Below, piece by piece: positions 52,899 through 59,841 of a stretch of DNA of 64,000 nt. The stretch is from Nonomuraea angiospora (GTDB lineage: Bacteria; Actinomycetota; Actinomycetes; Streptosporangiales; Streptosporangiaceae). The position numbers and the translations under genes were made by a program. The notes beneath the pieces were generated by a model. It was not told the origin of the DNA and did not search any database. It was given only the letters and a program-made list of their open reading frames with translations. The stretch covers positions 9,362,001-9,426,000 of the forward strand of contig NZ_JADBEK010000001.1 of NCBI RefSeq assembly GCF_014873145.1. Reading direction: 5' to 3'. Every line of letters begins with the position of its first letter. Within the stretch, counting starts at the first letter, position 1.

Positions 52899-53115
52899 GA
52901 GATACCTCCTGGCCGGGGGGCGATCACAACGCAGAGCATTCCACGACCACCGTGGGTTGAAGCCCGTGATGCGCTTCGCGCCCGCTCTACACCACGGCAA
53001 CAGGAGGCTCTCGGCATGATCGTGGGCCATGTGTGGGCCATCCATGGCCTTGATCGAGTGACATTCATGCGTCGTCCCTGGCCAAGGGCATGCCCACCAG
53101 CAAACCTGCAACCCT

Positions 53116-53161
53116 CTCCGGAGCCGGGTGCGCAGGTTCGAATCCTGCAGGGGGCACTCGA
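53116..53161 (+). repeat. att-like direct repeat, copy C (right boundary of island II)
   Basis: Exact 46-bp copy of the tRNA-Arg 3' core. The following ~180 bp also repeat the terminator hairpins and the CTCGAACGG-GAGG segment of copy A. It marks the return to chromosomal sequence or the start of a third decayed element. Confidence 0.85.
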
Positions 53162-53418
53162 CCTTGACCAGCGGTTCTAGCCGCTGACCAGGGCAAACGT
53201 TGTAGGAACGGGCGGGTCTCCAGTCTCACGGAGCCCGCCCGTTCTCGTTGTCGCCCCCTGGTTTTGGGGCCAATGATCGAGCTTCCCTCCAAGCCTCGAA
53301 CGGCGAGGCGGTGTCATGCCACCTGATGCTTCCTCGGCCTGTGATTTGGCAGGGGCGCAGCTCGGCGAGGCGTTGTCCGGGGGTAGAGAGCCACGGTGTC
53401 GTGTGCGTACGGTTGCGC

Positions 53419-53816
53419 ATGGTTGAGCTGCGGCCCGCCGTGCGGCGCTGGGTGATCGACGCTGCCGTGGCGGTCGCGGTGCTGACGGCGGCGGAGATCG
53501 CCATCGCCACCGGCAGAGAGACGGCACTCCGTTTCCCGGGACTGGTTGGCGTACATGCTCGGGGTCGCGATGGCCGCGCCGTCGCTGCTGCGGCGGCGGA
53601 GTCCCGCTGCCGCGCTGTACATCGTCTCGGCGGTGCTGTTGCTGTTCTACGCGCTGGGTTATCCGGGCTTCCCGCCATCAGTGGTGCTGGCTTCGAAGCC
53701 GACTCCATCCGGCGCCGCCGTTCCCGCTGACCTCAACACGGCGATCGGTCGCTCTCAGCCGCTCGGCGGGTGCGCGAACTCGGCACTCAGGGAGATTCGG
53801 AACGGAATCCGGCGTT
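53419..53816 (+). pseudogene. Frameshifted N-terminal remnant of a sensor histidine kinase
   Basis: The frame starts MVELRPAVRRWVIDAAVAVA and VLTAAEIAIATGRETALRFP, typical of the four-TM sensor of actinomycete NarL-type kinases. It then shifts near 53545: the continuation AYMLGVAMAAPSLLRRRSPA and LFYALGYPGFPPSVVLA lies in another frame. The coding sequence breaks off soon after without H-box or ATPase domain. Probably truncated by recombination at the island boundary. Confidence 0.65.
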
Positions 53817-53951
53817 AGCGGGGGTTCCTCCTGGTCAGCTCGCCCAGCCCTTCCTTTCGGATGCGCGGGGGAAGACGATTCCGGCCTGCGGCGAAGGATG
53901 GGTGATCGTGACCGCCGACCGGAAGGCCGACCTCATGCCGGAGACAAGGAC

Positions 53952-54524
53952 GTGAGCGCCGAAGTGAGCGAACAGGTGACCGACGCCGAGCTCGTCGCCC
54001 GGTACCGGCGCGACCCCGACCTGTTCACCGCCGTCCACGACCGCTACTACCGCGACATCTACCTGTACGTCGCCGGCCGCCTGGACACGCAGATCGCCGA
54101 GGACCTCGCCGCCGAGACGTTCTTGCTGGCCTTCGACCAGCGCGACCGGTACGACCCGGAACGCGGAGACCTTCGGCCCTGGTTGTTCGGCATCGCCACC
54201 AATCTGATCGCCAGGCACCGCCGCAAGGAGACGCGCCACTACAAGGCGCTGGCCAAGCTCGGGCCCGAGCCCGTCGTGGAAGGCCACGAGGACCGGGTCG
54301 TCACCTCTGTCGCCGCCGAGCGCATGCAGCCGTACCTGGCCAGGGCGCTCGCCGCCCTGTCCGGTGGCGAGCGCGACGTGCTGCTGCTCGTGGCCCTGGG
54401 CCAGCTCAGCTATGACGAAGTGGCTCAGGCGCTCGGCATCGCCGTCGGCACCGTGGGCTCCCGGCTCAGCCGGGCCCGCAGCAAGATCCTCGCCCTCGTT
54501 GACAAGGAGAACGCCCGTGGATGA
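53952..54524 (+). CDS. ECF RNA polymerase sigma factor
   Basis: 190 aa from the GTG at 53952 after AAGGA; a nearby GTG at 53964 is an alternative. Region 2 has ARYRRDPDLFTAVHDRYYRD and AEDLAAETFLLAFDQRDRYD with the RPWLFGIATNLIARHRR helix. Region 4 has LAALSGGERDVLLLVALGQL and GIAVGTVGSRLSRARSKILA. It overlaps the next membrane-protein gene by 8 bp, the usual pair in actinomycetes with CU044_5270-like partners. Confidence 0.88.
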   Translation: MSAEVSEQVTDAELVARYRRDPDLFTAVHDRYYRDIYLYVAGRLDTQIAEDLAAETFLLAFDQRDRYDPERGDLRPWLFGIATNLIARHRRKETRHYKALAKLGPEPVVEGHEDRVVTSVAAERMQPYLARALAALSGGERDVLLLVALGQLSYDEVAQALGIAVGTVGSRLSRARSKILALVDKENARG

Positions 54525-55368
54525 CCTGAACGCCGTCGCGAGCCTGCTGGCCAAGCCCGAACCGTCCGCCGAGGCGATCAGCCGCAGCAGGGGACGTCTC
54601 CAGGACAGGATGACGCGGGGCCGCGCCCGTCGGCACCGCGGCCTGCTCCTACCGGTGCTGGGCATGGCGGTCGCCGCCGCGGTGGCCGTCGCCGTGATCG
54701 TCACCAGTGTGTTTCCGCCCGCCGCCGCGCCGGTCTCGGGCAGGGACGTCCTGCTCATGGCAGCGGCCAGCGCCGAGCACATCCCCCAGGGCACGGGGAC
54801 CTATTGGCACATCACGCGTACGTGGCAGGGCCCGGACGGGCTCCAGGAGCAGGAGAGCTGGACCACCCGCGACGGCCACCGCTGGTCCAGGAACGAGCCG
54901 TACGCCACTCCCGGCTCCGTCGTCGAGGACCCGGCCCCGTTCAGGCTCATGGGCGCCGAGATCGGTTTCGAGGAGCTCGAAGGACTTCCGGCGGATCCGG
55001 AGCAGCTGAAGGAGCGCATCGCCGGGCTTCCCCGGCGTGAGAGCGCCATGATCCTTGCCGACCGGCAAGGCGAGCTCGTCTCCCCGCTGATCACCTTGAT
55101 CACGGAGCTGCCGACGCCCGCGCAGGTCCGTTCGGCCGCATTCGAGGTCCTCGCCGCGACGCCGGGGGTCAAGAACGCGGGGCCGGTCGAGGGCGGGCAG
55201 GAACTGCTGATCCCGCTCTCAGGGAACCTGGAGATCAGGATGGTCGTCGATCCCGAGGCCGCCCGGGTGGCGCGCGCCAACGTCCTGCTGACCGCCGAAG
55301 GGGGCTCGATGATGAGCAACTCGTATATCTCGGTGACCACCGAGTGGACGGACCAGCCGCCGCGGTGA
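54517..55368 (+). CDS. CU044_5270-family membrane protein paired with ECF sigma factor
   Basis: 283 aa from a GTG preceded by AAGGAG. A cytosolic N-terminus (VDDLNAVASLLAKPEPSAEA) with SRGRLQDRMTR is followed by one membrane helix (LLLPVLGMAVAAAVAVAVIV). The external domain has GTGTYWHITRTWQGPDGLQE and AMILADRQGELVSPLITLIT, typical of the CU044_5270 family encoded beside ECF sigma factors. It is presumed to sense or regulate at the membrane; direct anti-sigma action is unproven. Confidence 0.75.
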   Translation: MDDLNAVASLLAKPEPSAEAISRSRGRLQDRMTRGRARRHRGLLLPVLGMAVAAAVAVAVIVTSVFPPAAAPVSGRDVLLMAAASAEHIPQGTGTYWHITRTWQGPDGLQEQESWTTRDGHRWSRNEPYATPGSVVEDPAPFRLMGAEIGFEELEGLPADPEQLKERIAGLPRRESAMILADRQGELVSPLITLITELPTPAQVRSAAFEVLAATPGVKNAGPVEGGQELLIPLSGNLEIRMVVDPEAARVARANVLLTAEGGSMMSNSYISVTTEWTDQPPR

Positions 55369-55394
55369 AACCCGTCGTAGCCGAGGCGGGCTCG

Positions 55395-55433
55395 GCCGCC
55401 GCCGACGCAGTGAAATAGCTCGGCTTCGGCGGC
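55395..55433. terminator. Possible bidirectional terminator
   Basis: Imperfect inverted repeat (GCCGCCG at 55395-55402 pairing with CGGCGGC around 55427-55433) lies in the 76-bp gap between convergent genes. Confidence 0.35.
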
Positions 55434-55444
55434 AGGTGGAGCCG

Positions 55445-56218
55445 TCAGTTCACGTCCTTTCTGACGACGCGCAGGAACCCGAGCCCGCCGGGGATGACGA
55501 TCCAGGCCAGGACCGATGTGGCCAGGCGGGCGGCGGCTTCCCACGTCCAAGTGCCGCCCATGAGCGGGTTGGTCGTCGCGTTGAGGTCCAGCCATGCGGC
55601 CAGGGTCTCGCCCGTCTCGCCGAGTTGGGCGACGAAGCTCCACAGCGCCGTACCGGCCATGCAGATCACGATGGCCGCCGGGGCGTTCAGGAGCAGCAGG
55701 CCCATCGCCAGGCCCTGCGCGGTCATCAGCACCATCACCGTGATCCATCCGAGGACGGTCTGCGGGGCGACGTTCCAGGACGGCTCCACGCCCCGTACGG
55801 TCGCCGTGACGGCTGTCGCCGGTACGGCCGCCGCCAGTGCGAACAGGCATGCCACCACGGCGGTGCCCAGTGCCGGGAGGCACTTGGCGGCCAGCACCCG
55901 CGCCCGGCGCGGCTCCAGTGCGAACGTCGTCAGCGCCGTACGGTGGCTCCACTCCGCCGTCACCGTCAGCACGGCCAGGACGGGCAGCAGGATTCCCAGG
56001 GCGATGGCCGCGCTGCCGGCCAGGGTGAACAGCTTCGGCGGCTCGGTCAGCACGGCGGCCCGGCCGGCGACGAGGGCGAGCGCCAGGACGGCCATGAGCC
56101 CCGTCATGATCATGCTGCTGCGGGTGTCGAACAGCTTGCGGGTCTCGGCCCGGAGCAACCGGCCGAAGGGGATGTGGCCCGTGCCGGGCTCCTGTTCGGG
56201 GGTCAGGGCGGGGGTCAT
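55445..56218 (-). CDS. ABC-2 type exporter permease
   Basis: 257 aa from the ATG at 56218, which overlaps the ATPase stop by four bases. After a short cytosolic segment (RLLRAETRKLFDTRSSMIM) there are about six membrane helices, including LMAVLALALVAGRAAV, AAIALGILLPVLAVLTVTAE and GWITVMVLMTAQGLAMGLLL. The motif AEWSHRTALTTFALEPRR is typical of ABC-2 permeases in actinomycete two-gene exporters, often controlled by the downstream two-component system. Substrate unknown; antibiotic or lipid export is common in the group. Confidence 0.85.
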   Translation of the reverse strand: MTPALTPEQEPGTGHIPFGRLLRAETRKLFDTRSSMIMTGLMAVLALALVAGRAAVLTEPPKLFTLAGSAAIALGILLPVLAVLTVTAEWSHRTALTTFALEPRRARVLAAKCLPALGTAVVACLFALAAAVPATAVTATVRGVEPSWNVAPQTVLGWITVMVLMTAQGLAMGLLLLNAPAAIVICMAGTALWSFVAQLGETGETLAAWLDLNATTNPLMGGTWTWEAAARLATSVLAWIVIPGGLGFLRVVRKDVN

Positions 56219-56928
56219 GTCCAGCTCCTGTCGGCGTCGGAGGTCAGGTCGAGGAAGGTGCGTTCGAGGCCGTGGCCGCGGCTCAGCTCGGCGACCGTGC
56301 CCTGGGCCAGCACCCGGCCGCGGCCGATCATGACGATGTGGTCGGCGACCTGCTCGACCTCGTGCAGCAGGTGCGAGCTGAGCAGCACCGCGCACCCGTC
56401 GTCGGCCAGGCCCCGCAGCAGCCCGCGCAGCCACTGGATGCCCTGCGGGTCGAGGCCGTTGGCCGGCTCGTCCAGGATGAGTGCCCGTGGCCGGCCGAGC
56501 AGCGCGTGGCCGATGCCGAGGCGCTGGCGCATGCCCAGCGAGTAGCCGCCGACGGCCCGCCCGCCCTCACGCCCGGACAGGCCCGCCATCTCCAGGACCT
56601 CGCCGACGCGCGATCTGGGCAGGCCGAGCATCAGCGCGCCCAGGGTGAGCACCTCCCTGCCGCTGCGGCCGGGATGGTGGGCGCCGGCGTCGAGCAGCGT
56701 GCCGACGTCGTAGCCGGGGCGGTCGAGCCGCGCGTACGGCCGGCCGAGCACGGTCGCCGAGCCCGACGTGGGCCGGGTGAGCCCGGCCAGGATGCGCAGA
56801 GCGGTGGATTTTCCGGCCCCGTTGGGGCCGAGGAAGCCGGTGACGGCGCCCGGCGGCGCGGTGAAGGACACGTCGTCGAGAGCCTTCACCCCTTTGTACG
56901 CCTTGCTGACCCGCTGGAATTCGATCAC
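56215..56928 (-). CDS. ABC transporter ATP-binding protein (exporter)
   Basis: 237 aa, single NBD: Walker A GFLGPNGAGKSTALRIL (about residues 35-50), signature SLGMRQRLG, Walker B ALILDEPANGLDPQG and H-loop LLSSHLLHEVEQ. The start of the family MIEFQRVSKAYKGVKALDDV is complete. It leads the two-gene exporter operon and is divergent from the histidine kinase gene, with ~160 bp between them that should hold both promoters. Confidence 0.93.
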   Translation of the reverse strand: MIEFQRVSKAYKGVKALDDVSFTAPPGAVTGFLGPNGAGKSTALRILAGLTRPTSGSATVLGRPYARLDRPGYDVGTLLDAGAHHPGRSGREVLTLGALMLGLPRSRVGEVLEMAGLSGREGGRAVGGYSLGMRQRLGIGHALLGRPRALILDEPANGLDPQGIQWLRGLLRGLADDGCAVLLSSHLLHEVEQVADHIVMIGRGRVLAQGTVAELSRGHGLERTFLDLTSDADRSWT

Positions 56929-57089
56929 GGACGCAAGTCCACAGGAACGGGGCCCGCCCGCTCATCGGACCTGGGGCGACGACCGCACCGCCCCGGGTCC
57001 AGACCTCGCGGACGGATGTGGACCCAGGTCTGCACGACGGTAGACCCTGGTCGCTAAAACCGCAGGCCGGCGCTCCTTAGGCTGGAGCC

Positions 57090-58208
57090 GTGCACGATTC
57101 GTCCCCCGGCCGCATGGCCGCCGCGCTGCCCTACCTGCTCGCCGCGCTGCCGCTCGCCCTGCCGCTGATCGTGCTGGCCGCCCGCGCGCCCGTGAGTCCT
57201 CCGCCCAAGATGTTCGCGGACATGGCCGTGGGGGCCGCCGCGCTCGTCCTGCTGCGGTGGCGGCATCGCGGGCCGTGGCAGACCGCGCTGGTCACCGCGC
57301 TGGCCACCGCCTTCTCGTTGACGGCGCTCGGCCCGGCCGTCGTCGCGTACGGGTCGCTGGCCGCGCATCGGCGTTGGCGGCAGACGGCGGCGGTGGCAGT
57401 CGTGTTCTGGGTGTGCGTCGCGTCCTCCACCCGGTGGTCGGACAACCGGCTGCTGACCCTCGTGTACGCGGTGGCCGCGGCCGTGATCCTGGCCGGGAGC
57501 ACCCTGTTCGGGCTCTACCTGGCGAGCCGGCGCGACCTGGCCGCCGCCCGGCGAGCCGCCGAGGTCGCGGCGCGGGCTCAGTGGGCGGAACAGGCCAAGC
57601 TGGAGGAGCGGCTCAAGATAGCCCAGGAGATGCACGACGTGCTGGCGCACCGGATCTCGCTGCTGGCGATGCTGGCGGGCGGGCTGGCCTACCGGGAGGA
57701 CCTGTCCGCCGAGCAGACCCGCGAGACCGCTCTGGCCATCCAGGAGAACGCGCACCAGTCGCTCAACGAGCTGCGCGCCGTGCTCGGCACGCTGCGGCGC
57801 GAGGACGGCCTCGCGCCGCCGCAGCCGACGCTGGCGCACCTGGACGCCCTGTTCGACGAGGTACGGGCCGCCGGGCAGCGGGTCGAGGTGGACGACGCCA
57901 TCTCCTGCCGCGACGCGCTGCCGGCGCAGACGGGGCGGCACGCGTACCGGATCGTGCAGGAGGCGCTCACGAACGCGCGCAAGCACGCGCCGGGCAGCGC
58001 CGTGACGGCCGAGCTGGGCGGGCGGCCGGGTGAGGGCCTGCGGATCAGGGTGAGCAACGCGGCCCCGCCCGGCGGTTCCGCGGGGCCCGGAGGGCGGCTG
58101 GGGCTGGTGGGGCTGGCGGAACGGACCCGGATGGCCGGGGGCACGCTCACGCATGCCGTACGAGGTGGGCGTTTTGTCCTGGACGCCCGGTTGCCGTGGG
58201 AGGCTTGA
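57090..58208 (+). CDS. NarL/DesK-type sensor histidine kinase
   Basis: 372 aa from a GTG. About four to five N-terminal membrane helices (ALPYLLAALPLALPLIVLAA, AVAAAVILAGSTLFGLYLAS) are followed by a coiled linker. The HisKA_3 H-box is KIAQEMHDVLAHRISLLAML with His in HDVLAH. The ATPase N-box is AYRIVQEALTNARKHA and the G-box GGRLGLVGLAERTRMAGG. It is followed 4 bp later by a LuxR-type response regulator and faces the exporter genes, so it probably controls that exporter. Confidence 0.92.
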   Translation: MHDSSPGRMAAALPYLLAALPLALPLIVLAARAPVSPPPKMFADMAVGAAALVLLRWRHRGPWQTALVTALATAFSLTALGPAVVAYGSLAAHRRWRQTAAVAVVFWVCVASSTRWSDNRLLTLVYAVAAAVILAGSTLFGLYLASRRDLAAARRAAEVAARAQWAEQAKLEERLKIAQEMHDVLAHRISLLAMLAGGLAYREDLSAEQTRETALAIQENAHQSLNELRAVLGTLRREDGLAPPQPTLAHLDALFDEVRAAGQRVEVDDAISCRDALPAQTGRHAYRIVQEALTNARKHAPGSAVTAELGGRPGEGLRIRVSNAAPPGGSAGPGGRLGLVGLAERTRMAGGTLTHAVRGGRFVLDARLPWEA

Positions 58209-58212
58209 ACCC

Positions 58213-58860
58213 GTGATCAGAGTGGTGATCGTGGACGACGACCCGATGGTACGCACGGGGTTGCGCCTCATCCTGGGCGGCGAGCCCGATCTCGACCTGG
58301 CCGGCGAGGCCGGGGACGGCAAGCAGGCCATGGACGTGATCCGCGACCTGCGGCCCGACGTCGTGCTGATGGACATCCGCATGCCGGAGCAGGACGGCCT
58401 CGTCACCACCGAGCTGCTCCTCAGCCGGCCGGCGCCGCCCCGGATCCTGGTGCTGACGACGTTCGACGCCGACGACCTCGTGCTGCGCGCCCTGCGGCTC
58501 GGCGCGCACGGCTTCCTGCTGAAGGACGCGCCGCCGCCGAAGATGATCGAGGCCGTGCGGGCGGTGGCGCGGGGGGAGCCGGTGCTGTCGCCGAGCGTGG
58601 CGCGCCAGGTCATCGCCGTCGCCACCGGCGGCCACGAGCCGCGCCGGCCACGGGCGCTGGCGGAGCTGGCCGTGCTCACCGAGCGCGAGCGGGAGGTCGC
58701 GATCGAGGTGGCCAGGGGCGGCTCGAACGCCGAGATCGCCGCGAGCCTGTCGGTCAGTGTGGCGACCGTGAAGGCCAACATCACCCGCATCTTCGCCAAA
58801 CTGGGCACCGACAACCGGGTCCACGTCGCGATGAAGGTCCGTGACGCCGGTCTCCTCTGA
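58213..58860 (+). CDS. LuxR/NarL-family response regulator
   Basis: 215 aa from a GTG at 58213. Receiver: VIRVVIVDDDPMVRTGLRLI, phospho-acceptor Asp in DVVLMDIRMPEQDG, Thr in LVLTTFDADD and Lys in FLLKDAPPPK. LuxR HTH (about 150-210): LTEREREVAIEVARGGSNAE and SVATVKANITRIFAKLG. Partner of the upstream kinase; the target may include the divergent exporter operon, as is common for this gene arrangement. Confidence 0.93.
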   Translation: MIRVVIVDDDPMVRTGLRLILGGEPDLDLAGEAGDGKQAMDVIRDLRPDVVLMDIRMPEQDGLVTTELLLSRPAPPRILVLTTFDADDLVLRALRLGAHGFLLKDAPPPKMIEAVRAVARGEPVLSPSVARQVIAVATGGHEPRRPRALAELAVLTEREREVAIEVARGGSNAEIAASLSVSVATVKANITRIFAKLGTDNRVHVAMKVRDAGLL

Positions 58861-58897
58861 GGTGACGTGCTGGGGCGCCGCCGGATGGGCCGGGCTC

Positions 58898-59302
58898 TCA
58901 ATCGATGATCGCGGTGACCTCGGCCTCGATGAGGATGCCGGGCTCGAACAGGACGTCCACCCCGATCAGCGCGAGCGGCGGCGTGGCGAGATCGAACTCG
59001 AGGGCCGCCTGCTCGATTCCCGCGTTGAAGGCGTCGTACATCTCCCTCTTCCAGCCGGCGGCGTACCACGTGAAGCGGACGACGTCGTGGAACGTCGCTC
59101 CTGCCGCGTCGAGCGCCTTGGCGACGTTGCGGTAGACCTGGGCGACCTGTCCGGCGAGGTCGCCCGGTGCCACGAGGTCGCCGTTCTCGTCCCAGGCGAC
59201 TTGTCCCGCGATGTGGACCTGCCTGCTGCCCGTCGCCACCGCGACGTGGTGGTAGATCGGGACTCGGACATGCCGGTCGGGGTTGATGAGCGAGACGGCC
59301 AT
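58898..59302 (-). CDS. RidA/YjgF-family protein
   Basis: 134 aa from the ATG at 59302 (GGGAA six bases upstream); upstream ATGs lack a ribosome site. Family features are VAVATGSRQVHIAGQVAWDE, GDLAGQVAQVYRNVAKALDA and the strand PPLALIGVDVLFEPGILIEA with final EVTAIID. RidA proteins hydrolyse reactive enamine/imine intermediates when the conserved Arg is kept; here the C-terminal position reads GVDVLF, so that Arg is not obvious. Divergent from an HxlR regulator that probably represses it. Confidence 0.85.
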   Translation of the reverse strand: MAVSLINPDRHVRVPIYHHVAVATGSRQVHIAGQVAWDENGDLVAPGDLAGQVAQVYRNVAKALDAAGATFHDVVRFTWYAAGWKREMYDAFNAGIEQAALEFDLATPPLALIGVDVLFEPGILIEAEVTAIID

Positions 59303-59441
59303 GAGAGTTCCCATCGGTCTTTTGGTTACGTCGGGTGCCGGCGCGAGGCGACTGCCCCGTGGTCTCTTGCGGTTACTGAGAAACCATAGGAGAGTGTTCG
59401 CTGACATGGAAGGACGCACTTTCTAGTGACTGGGGAACCAG

Positions 59442-59831
59442 ATGGTGACCAAGCAGTTCATGGGCTCGGCCAATGAAGCCGATGAGGCGGACCTGAGGCG
59501 CGCGGACTCCCTGGCCCGGGAGATCTTCTCGGACGTCGCCAACAAGTGGGCGTTGCTGATCATCGAGGCGCTCGGTGAGCGCACCCTGCGGTTCAGCGAG
59601 CTGCGGGACGAGGTCGAGGGCATCAGCCACAAGATGCTCACCCAGAACCTGCGCATGCTGGAGCGCAACGGCCTGGCCGAGCGGAAGGTGCACCCCACCG
59701 TGCCGCCGCGGGTCGAGTACACCCTCACCGAGCCGGGCCAGGCCCTGCGGGCGACGGTCGACCTGATCTGCGGCTGGACCCACCAGTACTTCGGTCACAT
59801 CGAGGCCGCCCGCCGCGGCTTCGGCGCCTGA
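59442..59831 (+). CDS. HxlR-family winged-helix regulator
   Basis: 129 aa. The HxlR pattern is LAREIFSDVANKWALLIIEA, FSELRDEVEGISHKMLTQNL, RMLERNGLAERKVHPTVPPR and YTLTEPGQALRATVDLICGW. The conserved Cys of redox-sensing HxlR members near the N-terminus is absent. It is divergent from the RidA gene with a 139-bp spacer that contains GGTTACTGAGAAACC, a partial palindrome that may be its operator. Confidence 0.9.
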   Translation: MVTKQFMGSANEADEADLRRADSLAREIFSDVANKWALLIIEALGERTLRFSELRDEVEGISHKMLTQNLRMLERNGLAERKVHPTVPPRVEYTLTEPGQALRATVDLICGWTHQYFGHIEAARRGFGA

Positions 59832-59841
59832 CGGCTCACGT

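Larger units (their letters stand above)
43975..53161. mobile_element. Genomic island II (ESX-like cassette and Pycsar-like defence module)
   Basis: A 9.2-kb segment between repeat copies B and C. It carries a 3' GntR fragment, a WXG100/lipoprotein/large-effector group, a Crp regulator with a cyclase-P-loop-SPFH operon, and a convergent Pycsar-type membrane effector. There is no integrase, so it must have been mobilised in trans or by recombination between repeats. Its left end is related to that of island I. Confidence 0.7.
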
